A stretch of DNA of 64,000 bases from Gammaproteobacteria bacterium. GTDB taxonomy: Bacteria > Pseudomonadota > Gammaproteobacteria > DSM-16500. The position numbers and the translations under genes are program-made. Positions 36,216 to 46,774 of the stretch are shown here, one piece after another; position 1 is the stretch's first letter; each line of letters begins with the position of its first letter. The notes below the pieces were generated by a model. The model made no database searches, had not been told where the DNA came from, and saw only the letters and a program-made list of their open reading frames with translations. The stretch lies in contig JARLJO010000023.1 of the NCBI GenBank assembly GCA_031291175.1, positions 1 through 64,000 of the forward strand. Reading direction: 5' to 3'.

Positions 36216-36485
36216 ATGCAAGATTTACAAAGTCGGTTGGTTAACGCTTTGCTTGTGATTAAGCCCTATATTGACACAGAACGAACTGAACGTGTCATCA
36301 ATGTCATCGATACTGTCACGATTCCCCCTAATGACTATGAGAAAGTAGCTGGTTTTATTTGTTTATTTGTCAATGAAGAGCCTGGCATACTGACTGCCCA
36401 ACCTTTTGATCAGCCATTGAAAGAGTTATGTCTGGATTGCTTTGCAAAAATGCCAGATTCACCTAAACCCCGCGCTAAACCTTAA
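36216..36485 (+). CDS. Small protein of unknown function
   Basis: 89 residues, soluble, beginning MQDLQSRLVNALLVIKPYID and ending in a Pro/Lys tail. Three cysteines, two of them in ELCLDCFAKM (~69-78). No signal peptide or membrane segment. I do not recognise the family. It is divergent from sdhE across 88 bases and precedes kbl by 140 bases. The codon pattern and absence of repeats suggest a real gene. Confidence 0.55.
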   Translation: MQDLQSRLVNALLVIKPYIDTERTERVINVIDTVTIPPNDYEKVAGFICLFVNEEPGILTAQPFDQPLKELCLDCFAKMPDSPKPRAKP

Positions 36486-36625
36486 AGTCTACAATTCACT
36501 AATAAGCTGGAATATTCAAAAAAACTATTTCATAATCCTTTCCCATTGGATTTAATGCTGCCATTCTGCGGAAAAGCTGCGGCAATAGGTAATCCCCATG
36601 ATTTTTTTGCTAAGGACGAATGTAT

Positions 36626-37822
36626 ATGCGAAATGAATTTCTTTCCCACCTTGCTCTGGAAATTGAAGCCCTCAAGCAATCGGGTTTGTTTAAAGGTGAG
36701 AGAATCATTACTTCTCAACAACAAGCCGATATTACGGTGAAAGATGGTTCACATGTTTTAAATTTTTGCGCGAACAATTATTTAGGATTAGCCAATAATA
36801 AAACTTTAATTGAAACCGCACAAAAAAGTTTAGATCATTATGGATTTGGTATGTCATCTGTGCGCTTTATTTGTGGCACTCAAGACGTTCACAAAGAATT
36901 GGAATCACGCTTAAGTCATTTTTTAAGAATGGAGGATACTATCCTCTACTCTTCCTGCTTTGACGCGAATGGTGGTTTGTTTGAAACATTGATGAGTGAA
37001 GCAGATGCGATTATCAGTGACGCCTTAAACCATGCCAGCATTATTGACGGTATTCGTTTATCCAAAGCCAAGCGTTTTCGTTATGCCAATAACAACATGG
37101 CGGAGCTGGAGCAACATCTGAAAGATTCGCAAGATTGTCGTTTTCGATTGATTGCAACCGATGGTGTTTTTTCCATGGATGGTATTGTTGCTAATCTACC
37201 GGCAATTTGTGATTTGGCAGAACGTTATAACGCTATTGTGATGGTAGATGATTCTCATGCCGTGGGTTTTATGGGCGAGAATGGACGTGGGACACACGAA
37301 TATCATCAGGTGATGGATAGAGTGGATATTATCACGGGAACACTGGGCAAAGCTTTAGGTGGCGCATCGGGTGGCTACACTAGCGGTAAGCGAGAAATCA
37401 TTGCTTGGTTGCGTGAAAGATCTCGCCCTTATTTGTTTTCTAACACGCTTGCGCCAGTGATTGCGGCTACCTCAATCAAAGTGCTGGATATGTTAGAAAC
37501 AAATCATGACTTACCAAAAAAATTGCATGAAAACAGTGCCTATTTCCGCAAAGGATTGGAGCAATTAGGATTTACTTTGGTTCCCGGCGAGCATCCCATT
37601 ATTCCGGTAATGCTGGGCGATGCCAAGGTTGCAAAAAGTATGGCGGATGCTCTGTTGAAAGAAGGTATTTATGTGATTGCATTCTCATACCCTGTCGTGC
37701 CGTTAAATCAAGCGCGTATTCGCACGCAAATGTCAGCAGCCCATACTAAAGCACAACTGGATAAAGCATTAGCAGCATTTGCAAGCGTAGGTAAACAAAT
37801 GGGTATTATTAACAAAATTTAG
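36626..37822 (+). CDS. kbl: 2-amino-3-ketobutyrate CoA ligase (glycine C-acetyltransferase)
   Basis: A 398-residue PLP enzyme of the alpha-oxoamine synthase family that splits 2-amino-3-oxobutanoate into glycine and acetyl-CoA. It starts at the ATG at 36626 ([16 protein letters not shown]), nine bases after AGGA and matching E. coli Kbl; the ATG two codons earlier is too close. The PLP lysine is in [15 protein letters not shown] (~K242), and [16 protein letters not shown] lies at ~208. tdh follows by 10 bases, giving the two-step threonine-to-glycine pathway. Confidence 0.97.
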   Translation: MRNEFLSHLALEIEALKQSGLFKGERIITSQQQADITVKDGSHVLNFCANNYLGLANNKTLIETAQKSLDHYGFGMSSVRFICGTQDVHKELESRLSHFLRMEDTILYSSCFDANGGLFETLMSEADAIISDALNHASIIDGIRLSKAKRFRYANNNMAELEQHLKDSQDCRFRLIATDGVFSMDGIVANLPAICDLAERYNAIVMVDDSHAVGFMGENGRGTHEYHQVMDRVDIITGTLGKALGGASGGYTSGKREIIAWLRERSRPYLFSNTLAPVIAATSIKVLDMLETNHDLPKKLHENSAYFRKGLEQLGFTLVPGEHPIIPVMLGDAKVAKSMADALLKEGIYVIAFSYPVVPLNQARIRTQMSAAHTKAQLDKALAAFASVGKQMGIINKI

Positions 37823-37832
37823 GAATTCCAAC

Positions 37833-38858
37833 ATGAAAGCGTTAGTCAAATCGAAAGCCGAGCGTGGACTGTGGATGGCGGATGTACCAAAGCCTGAAAT
37901 GGGACCGAACGATGTTTTAATCAAAATAAAAAAAACGGCAATTTGTGGAACGGATATTCACATTTATGATTGGGATAATTGGGCACAAGTGAATGTCCCT
38001 GTGCCTTTGACAATAGGCCATGAATTCGTTGGTGAAATTGTGGATATGGGCAAAGAAGTCCAGGGCTTTAAAATAGGTGATCGCGTTTCTGGCGAAGGTC
38101 ATATTGCATGCGGGTTTTGTCGCAATTGTCGCGCAGGCCGTCGTCACGTTTGTCGAGTCAATATCAGTGTAGGCGTCACAAGGACGGGTTGTTTCGCTGA
38201 GTATTTTGTTCTACCCGCAGTGAATGCTTATCCCATCCCAAAGTCGATTGAAGATAAGTACGCTGCGATATTAGATCCGCTAGGTAATGCAGCGCATACA
38301 GCGCTTTCATATGACTTGGTGGGTGAAGATGTATTGATCACAGGCGCAGGCCCAGTAGGCATCATGGCGGCAGCCATTGCCCGTCATGCGGGGGCTCGTC
38401 ATGTAGTGATTACAGATGTGAATCCTTACCGATTAGAACTGGCAAAATCCATGGGCGTTTCGCTGGCCATTAATAGCTCCAAAAACACACTGACTGAAGC
38501 CATGGAAATTTTGAGTATGCGCGAAGGTTTTGACGTGGGACTTGAGATGTCTGGCAATCCGACTGCATTTGGTGAGTTATTGAAGCACATGAATCATGCA
38601 GGAAAAGTCGCGCTCTTAGGTTTCTTGCCGCGCGAAACACAAATTGATTGGAATCAGATCATCATGAAAGGCCTAAATGTGAAAGGCATTTATGGTCGTG
38701 AAATGTTTGAGACTTGGTACAAAATGATTAGCATGTTGCAAAGTGGACTGGATATTTCCGCTGTGATCACGCATGAGTTTTCCGTAAATGATTTTGAAAA
38801 AGCATTTGAGATGATGCACTCTGGCCAGAGTGGTAAAATTATTTTAAATTGGGATTGA
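37833..38858 (+). CDS. tdh: L-threonine 3-dehydrogenase
   Basis: A 341-residue zinc-dependent medium-chain dehydrogenase that oxidises threonine to 2-amino-3-ketobutyrate with NAD+. The catalytic zinc Cys is in [14 protein letters not shown] (~38), with GHEFVGEI at ~64. The structural zinc site is [15 protein letters not shown] (~93-107). The Rossmann fold has [15 protein letters not shown] (~170). The length equals E. coli Tdh. It forms an operon with kbl. Confidence 0.97.
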   Translation: MKALVKSKAERGLWMADVPKPEMGPNDVLIKIKKTAICGTDIHIYDWDNWAQVNVPVPLTIGHEFVGEIVDMGKEVQGFKIGDRVSGEGHIACGFCRNCRAGRRHVCRVNISVGVTRTGCFAEYFVLPAVNAYPIPKSIEDKYAAILDPLGNAAHTALSYDLVGEDVLITGAGPVGIMAAAIARHAGARHVVITDVNPYRLELAKSMGVSLAINSSKNTLTEAMEILSMREGFDVGLEMSGNPTAFGELLKHMNHAGKVALLGFLPRETQIDWNQIIMKGLNVKGIYGREMFETWYKMISMLQSGLDISAVITHEFSVNDFEKAFEMMHSGQSGKIILNWD

Positions 38859-38870
38859 GCAAGCGAAGCA

Positions 38871-38911
38871 GTGAGCTGAGAAAAAATGCATTTCAAAAAT
38901 TCTCAGCTCAC
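38871..38911 (+). terminator. Hairpin after tdh
   Basis: Perfect 12-base arms GTGAGCTGAGAA (38871-38882) and TTCTCAGCTCAC (38900-38911), 13 bases after the tdh stop. There is no T run behind it on the plus strand, so termination strength is uncertain. Confidence 0.5.
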
Positions 38912-38983
38912 ATTCGCTGACCACACCTACATTCGGTGACTATACCTTCATCCAGCACTCACACTTATCGTCCCCTGCCTACA

Positions 38984-39014
38984 CTACGTCCCGCGGCTTG
39001 TCCGCGGGATCCAG
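38984..39014 (+). repeat. Family A hairpin repeat, copy 7
   Basis: CTACGTCCCGCGG, loop CTTGT, CCGCGGGATCCAG, with the extended tail ATCAACCTAGCAGTTCTTCG. It lies 29 bases beyond the stop of the HAD gene on the other strand. Confidence 0.85.
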
Positions 39015-39042
39015 ATCAACCTAGCAGTTCTTCGTATAAGTT

Positions 39043-41406
39043 TTATTTCCTCAGTACCAGCGGTCGAAAAATAATATGATAGTAATGCGGAATGGCTTGC
39101 TGCAAAGATAAAGGTTTAATCATAACTAAACTGCTCCGCGATTGACATTGCAAAAGCGATCCATGGTTCGTTATTTCATTGAAAATTAAATGATCTTTCA
39201 TATCATCTGCCACAACACTTATTTGATTCAGTAATTTAATTTTTTCAATTTGCACCCACTCGTAATGTTCGCCAAAAACCAGCCCCATGCTAAGACCATT
39301 AGCATAAGGCAACACTAATGAAAAATATTCATCATGCATGTGTCGGGCATTTTGCGTTTGCTGGGTCATTTCTTGATTGTTTGCAATAATAATTTTGATG
39401 GGCGAAACTCGTACGCTCATTTCATGAGGGGCGAGGTCCAATTGAAATGTACGCTGCAGCATTGCACTCAAGGTCAGATCCAAGCTTGCTGCACGCGCCT
39501 CATAAGGATTTAATCGAAAAGGCGAATGCGATTTTTTTATGATTTCTTGAGCGTTATTCACATTGTAGACCGTTTTTTTAAGATCAAAACCCATGTCTTT
39601 GTCATGTTGGAAATCTTTAAAATAATTCAGCTCTTCTTCCAGTGGCAAATAAACATGTCGCATTAATGCCGCATGCGCCACCGCTTGTAGCATGGTTGCA
39701 TCGTGTGTCAAATTGGATTCAGTAAAAAATGTTTTAGCCTCACGAATAAATCGAATACATTCGGATTGTATCGCATCAACTTTTTTATATTGTTCATGGC
39801 TTAATTTAATTTTATCGAAAAGTGGATCACCGTTTTCCTGATAATCCAGGACCGCCCCTTCTTTGAAAGTGCAGCTCTGCTCAAACAAGCTGTGATCGCA
39901 CCATGTTGTGGTGATCAGTGACTTGCATGCGGGCCTGTCCGGTTCATGTGAAGCTAATACATAACGGCCGATGATTTCAATTTTTAATTCATCTTGGAAT
40001 GTTCGAGTTAAATAGTCTTGAGTGACGCCAATAAAACCCGTATCCGCAAGGACGACAGTGTCACCCTCTTCCAGTTCCATTTCTTTTAACAAATACCGTT
40101 TTAAGCGTTCACGATAAGCAGCAGAGTTTTCAAAGATCACATCCAGCACATTTGCCTGGTGAATTAATTGTAGAAAAGTCATTTGTGGGTCGGATGAATT
40201 GTTTGCGAGTGCAATGATTTGAGAAGCGAGTTCGGTGGGTAGCAGCAGTTGTTCCGTAATCACGTTAAAATGATAGTATTCTGGTTTAATGCCGCTAATG
40301 TAATAGTCAATATCAGCAATGGTTTTGAACGAGGCGGCGACAGCACCAAATTTTCGGATACGTACCAATTTACCAATAGGTTTTCCCGCATAGGCTTCAC
40401 AAGCACGAGAGAGTAAGTATGCATCACGCAATAAGAAAAAAACTTTGACACGCTTACCCTGGCGGCTCAATGTATCCACTTCATCCATCAAAAAACGTGC
40501 GTAAGCATATAGAATAGGACCAAACGACATATATCCAATTAAAGTTTCTGGCGTAAACGGTTGTAATTCTGCTACGGAAAAAATAGGTCGGAAAGGACTA
40601 AATCGTGGTAAAGCTAATGCATCATGAGTCGTCTTAGCTAGCACTGCCAATGCCGATGCGGTTTGTTGTAGCCGTAAAAAATCAACCACCTTAGGATCAA
40701 ATTGAAGAAAATGCAAAGCATGTAAGCCCAGTTGTCGTGGAATTTGAAAATCTGCGTTGCCATGATCACCAATGTGCAATACCGAAGAAGCTGGCGTATT
40801 CAATTTTTTCAACACTAGGGGGAAAAGACCTTCACTTTTTGAAGTGTTAAAATCAAAAGAGCAAACTATCTCATCAATCATTGTCATTACATCATCTGGC
40901 AGATGATGACTTAGTAGGTGTCTCAATTCTATTTCACTGAAATAAATATCACTGACAATAATAACTTTCAATCCTAGCTGGTGTGCTTGTCGGATTAATT
41001 CAACAAATGGTCTAAAAGCAAAACACATCTCAATTTCAGTTTGAATTTCTTCTTCTGCCAGGGCATCTTGTTCGGCAACAGTGAATGAAGTAAATCCGCG
41101 ATAAATATCTTTCAGATGAATTTGGCGCGAACCTTTTGTTACGAATTTTGTGCGATACGCGCGTGCTGCTGCGCTAATACGTTGATGCGCTGTAACGCCT
41201 AACTTTTTGGCGAGAGGACGCTCTGCTAGTAATGTAAAAATATCTTTAGGCGCGGCGGTTTTTCGCCAAAGCAATGTGTCAAAACAATCGAGTGAAAGAA
41301 TTTTAATTTTATCGGCGTACTCATTTAGAATGTGAGGAATATCGCGAGCACTGATTTGAATTTTGCGTTGCGTGATTTCAGTAGAGGGTAAGGTGCTGTT
41401 CAACAT
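39043..41406 (-). CDS. Large HAD-superfamily protein (COG5610-like)
   Basis: 787 residues. An N-terminal HAD-like phosphatase domain spans ~30-250. Motif I is LSLDCFDTLLWR (~38-49), motif II probably VIIVSDIYFS (~150), and motif IV HIGDHGNADF (~216). The middle (~330-520) carries VFFLLRDAYLL and VVLADTGFIGVTQDYL, seen in COG5610-type predicted hydrolases linked to surface polysaccharide loci. The C-terminal ~250 residues have no recognised family. No signal peptide. Family membership is moderately secure; the substrate is unknown. It lies alone between tdh and a long intergenic region. Confidence 0.7.
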   Translation of the reverse strand: MLNSTLPSTEITQRKIQISARDIPHILNEYADKIKILSLDCFDTLLWRKTAAPKDIFTLLAERPLAKKLGVTAHQRISAAARAYRTKFVTKGSRQIHLKDIYRGFTSFTVAEQDALAEEEIQTEIEMCFAFRPFVELIRQAHQLGLKVIIVSDIYFSEIELRHLLSHHLPDDVMTMIDEIVCSFDFNTSKSEGLFPLVLKKLNTPASSVLHIGDHGNADFQIPRQLGLHALHFLQFDPKVVDFLRLQQTASALAVLAKTTHDALALPRFSPFRPIFSVAELQPFTPETLIGYMSFGPILYAYARFLMDEVDTLSRQGKRVKVFFLLRDAYLLSRACEAYAGKPIGKLVRIRKFGAVAASFKTIADIDYYISGIKPEYYHFNVITEQLLLPTELASQIIALANNSSDPQMTFLQLIHQANVLDVIFENSAAYRERLKRYLLKEMELEEGDTVVLADTGFIGVTQDYLTRTFQDELKIEIIGRYVLASHEPDRPACKSLITTTWCDHSLFEQSCTFKEGAVLDYQENGDPLFDKIKLSHEQYKKVDAIQSECIRFIREAKTFFTESNLTHDATMLQAVAHAALMRHVYLPLEEELNYFKDFQHDKDMGFDLKKTVYNVNNAQEIIKKSHSPFRLNPYEARAASLDLTLSAMLQRTFQLDLAPHEMSVRVSPIKIIIANNQEMTQQTQNARHMHDEYFSLVLPYANGLSMGLVFGEHYEWVQIEKIKLLNQISVVADDMKDHLIFNEITNHGSLLQCQSRSSLVMIKPLSLQQAIPHYYHIIFRPLVLRK

Positions 41407-41877
41407 GATGATAAACCATCCTTAGTATTCGAGCGTTTTTGAATGATCTTCCTGATCATTCATTTGGGTCAGGCTTGCTGCGCCTCATGAGACTAAATTT
41501 TATCATTAATGTACAAAATCATTCAAGCAAAGGTAATTTCAGGTGACTTAAAAATTATCAAATGCTTTGTATTCCGACCAAAGTGAAACAGCTGAAATTT
41601 TTGAAGAAGCCTTTTAATATTTCCGATAGGTTGAGATGGTACCACGCCCGCAGAATGTCTCTTCATTTACACACTTTTCTAGCTGACGAAGACTTCGTAG
41701 CGAGTAATTCTTACACTTAAAAACTTACTAAAATAGTCACATCGCTATGTGAGTCATCAGGATATCGCTTTTAAATCCCAAAAACAGAATTTCTGTGCGA
41801 GATAGATGACATTAGCTATAGCGAATCACCCCGCAATATTTTGACAGTTTATTGATTATTATTGCAAAAGGATTTTT
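41407..41877. other. Long intergenic region without a recognised gene
   Basis: About 470 bases upstream of the RNA promoter. I see no open frame with a ribosome-binding site. A small palindrome ACAGAATTTCTGT lies at 41784-41796, about 80 bases upstream of the -35 box of the promoter below. It could be a regulator site, but that is speculation. Confidence 0.4.
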
Positions 41878-41905
41878 TTGCATTCCCTTCTCGTATAGGT
41901 ATAAT
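41878..41905 (+). promoter_or_regulatory. Strong sigma-70-type promoter facing a non-coding region
   Basis: -35 TTGCAT (41878-41883), 16-base spacer, perfect -10 TATAAT (41900-41905). The predicted start is near 41912. The only gene downstream (42001) is on the opposite strand, so the transcript cannot be an ordinary mRNA leader. Confidence 0.65.
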
Positions 41906-41911
41906 AAGCGC

Positions 41912-41995
41912 ACCTGGGAAGTTTAGTAATTTAGTCCATGGAGATTACGACCTCGCTCTGACGGACAAAGAGGCATTACGAACTTCCTAGGACCT
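41912..41995 (+). ncRNA. Candidate small structured RNA
   Basis: Just after the promoter, CCTGGGAAGTT (41913-41923) pairs with AACTTCCTAGG (41981-41991), 11 pairs with one G:U. Inside, GTAAT (41926-41930) can pair with ATTAC (41975-41979) and CCTC with GAGG (41951-41954/41970-41973). GTCC (41934-41937) may pair with GGAC (41963-41966) as a pseudoknot or alternative. Four GGA triplets occur in ~80 bases, two as ANGGA. No tRNA arms, no SRP or tmRNA signature, no start codon with a ribosome-binding site. The transcript would run convergently into the 3' end of the aminopeptidase gene. I do not recognise a known family. The 3' end is a guess. Confidence 0.45.
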
Positions 41996-42000
41996 TTCTC

Positions 42001-43371
42001 CTACTGAAATCGCGCCGCCAAATAACTGAATAATGCACGTAAAGCCATGGCTTCCCCACCCTGCGGTCTACCCGCTTTTGGTTTTACATTCCATGCCATT
42101 AAATCAAAATGTACCCAAGGGATATCATCAGGCACAAATTCTTTTAGGAAAAGTGCAGCGGTAATGGCTCCAGCATACGAATCAGAAGAGTTATTGTTGA
42201 TATCAGCAATTTGACTGTTTAAAGATTCACGATAAGCAGCAAACAGCGGTAGTCGCCATACTGGATCTAGCTGTTGTTCACCGTGCTTAGTGATGCTTGC
42301 GGCTAGTTCATCTCGATTGGTAAACATGGCAGGCAGATCTGTACCTAAAGCCACTCTTGCAGCGCCTGTTAATGTCGCAATATCAATTAAAAGTTCAGGC
42401 TTCTCAGAAACCGCTTCTGTTAATGCATCTGCTAGCACAACGCGGCCCTCTGCATCAGTATTACCGATTTCAACGGTGAGACCCTTCCGACTTTTAATAA
42501 TGTCGCCTGGACGATAGGCATTACCTGAAATGGCATTTTCGACAGCGGGAATTAATACCCGCAATTGAATGGGTAAATTGGCCTGCATGATCATGCGTGC
42601 AAGTCCTAAGACGTGTGCTGCGCCGCCCATGTCTTTTTTCATTAACAACATGCCAGAGGAAGGTTTGATGTCTAGTCCTCCGGTATCAAAACAAACGCCT
42701 TTTCCAACTAGCGTGACTTTGGGGTGTTTGCTATTGCCCCAACGCAAATCCAGTAAACGTGGTGCATCATCGCTGGCTCTACCGACGGTATGAATGCTCG
42801 CATAATTTTCTTTTAATAAATTATCACCGATGATTTGATGTAGTTTTGCTTTATGTTGTTTGGCAAGCAGCGCTGCTGCATCCGCGAGCTCAGAGGGACC
42901 CATATGATCAGTCGGTGTGTTAATCAAATCGCGTACCAGATAAATGGATTCCACCATATTATTGATGTAATGCGCATCGGCTGATTTGGGTAAAACTAAT
43001 CGTGCTGGTGCTTTTCCGGATTTTTTATAGCGTGAAAATTGGTAAGCACCTAGTCCCCAAGCGATGGCAAAATTAGCATAGTAATTGTTATCTAATTCAA
43101 GATGATAATAACCCTCTGGTAAGGCGGTTGATAATGCACCCACACCCCAAAATTGGTTTTTATCTAAAACACAGCAGAGTACATATTGCAATTTGCCTGA
43201 TGCATCGGCAATCAAGCTGATATTACCTGGCTGGTTTTTAAATTGAATGGATGAAAGCCAATTTTGTGCAACGGCATCTTGCTTTGTTAGCCAGTTAGCA
43301 TAATCATTGATGGCAACTACTTTCACTGGAATACTGTCGGATCGGATTTCGGTGACAAAACAAGGTAGCAT
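42001..43371 (-). CDS. M17 leucyl aminopeptidase family protein
   Basis: A 456-residue dizinc aminopeptidase that removes N-terminal residues from peptides. The metal-binding/catalytic region holds LVGKGVCFDTGGLDIKPSSG (~225) and the family signature NTDAEGRVVLADAL (~305). Further stretches are KKDMGGAAHVLGLA (~248) and ATLTGAARVALG (~335). The N-terminal domain is short and divergent, as in the PepB-like branch. GGAGAGAG precedes the ATG. It lies downstream of ald, with a family B element between. Confidence 0.92.
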   Translation of the reverse strand: MLPCFVTEIRSDSIPVKVVAINDYANWLTKQDAVAQNWLSSIQFKNQPGNISLIADASGKLQYVLCCVLDKNQFWGVGALSTALPEGYYHLELDNNYYANFAIAWGLGAYQFSRYKKSGKAPARLVLPKSADAHYINNMVESIYLVRDLINTPTDHMGPSELADAAALLAKQHKAKLHQIIGDNLLKENYASIHTVGRASDDAPRLLDLRWGNSKHPKVTLVGKGVCFDTGGLDIKPSSGMLLMKKDMGGAAHVLGLARMIMQANLPIQLRVLIPAVENAISGNAYRPGDIIKSRKGLTVEIGNTDAEGRVVLADALTEAVSEKPELLIDIATLTGAARVALGTDLPAMFTNRDELAASITKHGEQQLDPVWRLPLFAAYRESLNSQIADINNNSSDSYAGAITAALFLKEFVPDDIPWVHFDLMAWNVKPKAGRPQGGEAMALRALFSYLAARFQ

Positions 43372-43416
43372 TTTCTCTCTCCATAATCATTTGGGCGTTG
43401 ATCCCATGCGTAAGTT

Positions 43417-43532
43417 GACTGGGGTCCTGTCAGGGTAGGTTTACTTTTTTCGTGCTCGCCCGCACAAAAAAAGCAAACCTACCCTGACACCCCGTTTTTT
43501 TTAAATTCACTTCCACTATCGTGGAAGTGAAT
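43417..43532. repeat. Family B double-hairpin element, copy 3
   Basis: The first stem is CAGGGTAGGTTTACTTTTT with its complement (one A-C mismatch) and a shortened loop. Then come CCCCGTTTTTTTT and a second stem of 12 perfect pairs, ATTCACTTCCAC/GTGGAAGTGAAT. It lies between the aminopeptidase gene and ald. Confidence 0.85.
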
Positions 43533-43541
43533 GGGTGGCGT

Positions 43542-44660
43542 TTATTGAATGATAGCTTCAGCAGGGATATATTCTTGCTGTAAGGCACCGGCTACGGCTT
43601 TGTGAGTCAGTTTACCTTTATAGATATTCAAACCATTTAATAAGTGATGATCTTGGCGCATAGCTTGCTTGTAGCCCAAATTGGCTAGAGCAAGCAAGAA
43701 TGGTAAAGTGGCATTATTTAAGGCGAATGTCGATGTGCGCGGTACGCCACCTGGCATGTTGGTCACACAGTAATGTACAACACCATCTAAAACATAAGTC
43801 GGATTTTCATGCGTGGTGGGACGACTGGTTTCAAAGCATCCGCCTTGATCGATAGAAACATCCACAATGACAGACCCGGGACGCATTTCTTTTAACATAT
43901 CACGAGTGACGAGCTTGGGTGCGGAGCCACCCGGTATCAGCACTGCGCCTATCACAAGGTCAGCGGAGCGTACATGACGTTCAATCGAATCTGTCGTCGA
44001 GTAAATGGTGGTAATCTTGGAGCCAAATTGCAAATCCAGCTGATAGAGTCGCTCAAGCGACTTATCAATGACTACCACTCGTGCGCCCATTCCCATTGCC
44101 ATCCGCACTGAATTCGTGCCAACAACACCTCCACCGATGACAACCACTTTAGCCGGAGCAACACCGGGAACACCACCCAGCAGCATGCCGCAACCGCCAT
44201 TTTTAATTTCTAGACTGTTGGCGCCCGCCTGAATGGCCATGCGCCCTGCTACCTCGCTCATTGGCGCTAATAAAGGTAAGCCACCGTGTTTATCAGTGAC
44301 TGTTTCATAGGCAATGGCAATGCAGCCAGATTGTTGCAGTAATTTGGTTTGTTCAGGATCCGGCGCTAGGTGAAGGTAGGCACAAAGTACCTGCCCTTCA
44401 CGTAACAATTTGCATTCTTCTAATTGCGGTTCTTTTACTTTGATGATCATCTCTGCCAAGCGATAAATGTCGGCAGCGGATTTAACAATGCTCGCGCCCA
44501 CTTGTTCATAGGCGGCATTGTCAAATCCAATTTTAGCACCAGCACCATCCTGGACGATGACTTGGTGTCCATTAGCAATTAATTCACGAACACTGCTAGG
44601 CACTAAACCAACACGATATTCATTATTCTTAATTTCAGTAGGAACACCAATTAACATCAT
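43542..44660 (-). CDS. ald: Alanine dehydrogenase
   Basis: A 372-residue NAD-dependent enzyme that interconverts alanine and pyruvate plus ammonia. Signatures are [20 protein letters not shown] (~4-23), IIKVKEPQ (~70), YLHLAPD (~92), a Rossmann segment [16 protein letters not shown] (~170) and [21 protein letters not shown] (~270). Length and domain order are standard. GGGAGAAAG precedes two adjacent ATG codons. htpG lies 18 bases upstream, so the two may share a transcript. Confidence 0.96.
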   Translation of the reverse strand: MMLIGVPTEIKNNEYRVGLVPSSVRELIANGHQVIVQDGAGAKIGFDNAAYEQVGASIVKSAADIYRLAEMIIKVKEPQLEECKLLREGQVLCAYLHLAPDPEQTKLLQQSGCIAIAYETVTDKHGGLPLLAPMSEVAGRMAIQAGANSLEIKNGGCGMLLGGVPGVAPAKVVVIGGGVVGTNSVRMAMGMGARVVVIDKSLERLYQLDLQFGSKITTIYSTTDSIERHVRSADLVIGAVLIPGGSAPKLVTRDMLKEMRPGSVIVDVSIDQGGCFETSRPTTHENPTYVLDGVVHYCVTNMPGGVPRTSTFALNNATLPFLLALANLGYKQAMRQDHHLLNGLNIYKGKLTHKAVAGALQQEYIPAEAIIQ

Positions 44661-44678
44661 CTTTCTCCCTGTTATAGA

Positions 44679-46601
44679 TTAGTCGAGCAGCAGTTTATTG
44701 ACTCTCGATACAAATGCAGCTGGGTCCTTCAGCTGTGCGCCTTCCGCCAGTATAGCTTGTCCAAAAAGAATATGGGTCAAATCACTGAAGCGCTCCTGGT
44801 CGGCCTCTGCTTTCAATTTTAAAAGCAATGGATGTTCAGGATTTAATTCAAAAATAGGCTTAATTTCAGCAATATCTTGTCCCGCCGCTTTTAATAAACG
44901 CTGAAGCTGTAGTCCCATGTCGTTTTCATCAGAGACTAAACAAGCTGGAGAATTCGTTAAACGATTAGAAATACGAACATCTTTAACTTGATCGCCTAAA
45001 ATGGTTTTCACGTGTGAAATAACGCCATCAAATTCTACTTTGGCTTTCTCTTCGGCTTGTTTGTGTTCTTCTTTTTCCTTTTCTGTTTCGGTGCTGGCTA
45101 TCTCATCGATATTCAATTCACCTTTTGCCACCGATTGCAGGGTTTTGCCTTCATATTCTGCCAAGTGATTCACTAACCATTCATCAATGCGGTCAGATAA
45201 CAATAAGACTTCAATGTTGTTTTTGCGGAAAATTTCAAGGTGTGGGCTGGATTTTGCCGCATTAAACGTTTCAGCCGTGACATAGTAAATCTTTTTTTGT
45301 TCCGGCTTCATACGACTAATATAGTCATCAAGAGACGTGGTTTGAGCGCTGGTATCGGTGTGCGTTGAAGCAAAACGCAAGAGTTTCGCTACTTTGGCGC
45401 GATTAGCAAAATCTTCTGCCGGGCCTTCTTTTAGTACGGTACCAAATTGCTGCCAAAAAGTGGCATATTTTTCAGGCTCATCTTTAGCAATTTTTTCAAG
45501 AAGATCTAAAATACGTTTGACTAACGCAGAACGCAATTTATTGATGGTCGGATTGTCTTGAAGAATTTCGCGAGAAATATTGAGTGGCAAAGCATTTGTG
45601 TCGACAACGCCGCGCATAAAACGCAAATAATGCGGCAGGAATTGTTCAACTTGATCCATGATGAAAACGCGTTGGATATAGAGTTTTAAGCCATGTTGCT
45701 TGTCCTTCTGCCATAAATCAAAAGGTGCATGAGCAGGCAGATATAACAAACTGGTATAATCCAGATTGCCACCTTCGACTTGATTGTGGGACCAGGCGAG
45801 AGGCTCTTCGTAATCATGCGCAAGGTGTTTGTAATGCTCTTTGTATTGCTCATCTGTAATCGTGTTTTTAGGTAAGACCCAAAGTGCGGTGGCGCGGTTG
45901 ACGGATTCCCATTCTACCGGTGCATTTTCTTCCGGTTTTTCATCCATTTCAGGCAGCTTTCGCATCATGACAGGAATGTTAATATGGTCAGAATACTTGG
46001 TGATGATGGTACGTAGGCGCCAATCATTTAAGAATTCATCTTCGCCTTCTTTAAGATGTAAAATAATATCAGTACCACGGGATGCTTTGTCGACATTTGC
46101 AATAGTGTACTCACCCTCGCCATTCGATTCCCAGCGTACGCCATGCTCACTGGTCAGTCCTGCGCGACGAGAAATGACAGTGACTTTGTCTGCAATGATG
46201 AAAGCAGAATAAAATCCTACACCAAATTGGCCGATTAAATGAGCGTCTTTTTTCTGATCGCCACTCATGTGCGCCAGGAATTCGCGAGTGCCGGATTTCG
46301 CAATAGTACCAAGATTATCAATGACTTCATCGCGAGTCATTCCGATGCCATTGTCACTGATGGTAATAGTGCGAGCTTTCTCATCAAAACTGACTTTGAT
46401 TTTTAATTCAGTATCGTTTTCGAGTAGCGCTGAATCTGATAAGGCTTCAAAACGTAGTTTATCCGAGGCATCGGACGCGTTAGAAATCAATTCACGTAGG
46501 AAAATCTCTTTATTACTGTAGAGTGAATGCACAACTAAATTTAAGAGTTGTTTCACTTCAGCTTGAAAATTCAATGTTTCTTTTTGTGCGTTCGCTGTCA
46601 T
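44679..46601 (-). CDS. htpG: Chaperone HtpG (Hsp90)
   Basis: A 640-residue Hsp90 chaperone. It starts at the ATG at 46601 ([20 protein letters not shown]); an upstream TTG at 46622 would place the AGGAG ribosome-binding site inside the gene. Motifs include [20 protein letters not shown] (~22), [11 protein letters not shown] (~88), [11 protein letters not shown] (~105), [11 protein letters not shown] (~127) and [15 protein letters not shown] (~345). Full length. It is the first gene of a likely htpG-ald unit. Confidence 0.97.
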   Translation of the reverse strand: MTANAQKETLNFQAEVKQLLNLVVHSLYSNKEIFLRELISNASDASDKLRFEALSDSALLENDTELKIKVSFDEKARTITISDNGIGMTRDEVIDNLGTIAKSGTREFLAHMSGDQKKDAHLIGQFGVGFYSAFIIADKVTVISRRAGLTSEHGVRWESNGEGEYTIANVDKASRGTDIILHLKEGEDEFLNDWRLRTIITKYSDHINIPVMMRKLPEMDEKPEENAPVEWESVNRATALWVLPKNTITDEQYKEHYKHLAHDYEEPLAWSHNQVEGGNLDYTSLLYLPAHAPFDLWQKDKQHGLKLYIQRVFIMDQVEQFLPHYLRFMRGVVDTNALPLNISREILQDNPTINKLRSALVKRILDLLEKIAKDEPEKYATFWQQFGTVLKEGPAEDFANRAKVAKLLRFASTHTDTSAQTTSLDDYISRMKPEQKKIYYVTAETFNAAKSSPHLEIFRKNNIEVLLLSDRIDEWLVNHLAEYEGKTLQSVAKGELNIDEIASTETEKEKEEHKQAEEKAKVEFDGVISHVKTILGDQVKDVRISNRLTNSPACLVSDENDMGLQLQRLLKAAGQDIAEIKPIFELNPEHPLLLKLKAEADQERFSDLTHILFGQAILAEGAQLKDPAAFVSRVNKLLLD

Positions 46602-46707
46602 GGCTATTACTGACTCCTGCAAAATTAATGGATGTTAAGATGTATATGGGGCTGAAATACCCACATTTCAAGGGCAAGAAGTGCTACGCCTCCATTCTTC
46701 TCAAACT

Positions 46708-46739
46708 CCTACGTACCGTGGCTTGTCCACGGTACCCAG
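46708..46739 (+). repeat. Family A hairpin repeat, copy 8
   Basis: CCTACGTACCGTGG, loop CTTGT, arm CCACGGTACCCAG. It is in the 320-base gap upstream of htpG, next to a partial family B element. Confidence 0.85.
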
Positions 46740-46774
46740 AAAATTCTCGAACTAGGCTTCAATGGAGTTCTCTG

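Noticed and set aside
41912-41995. tRNA gene
   Set aside because: The closing stem is tRNA-like in length, but there is no T-arm GTTCGA, no anticodon arm and no plausible cloverleaf.
41912-41995. 6S, 4.5S or tmRNA
   Set aside because: Too short for 6S or tmRNA, no SRP GGAAGGAAGCA-like loop and no tag-coding region.
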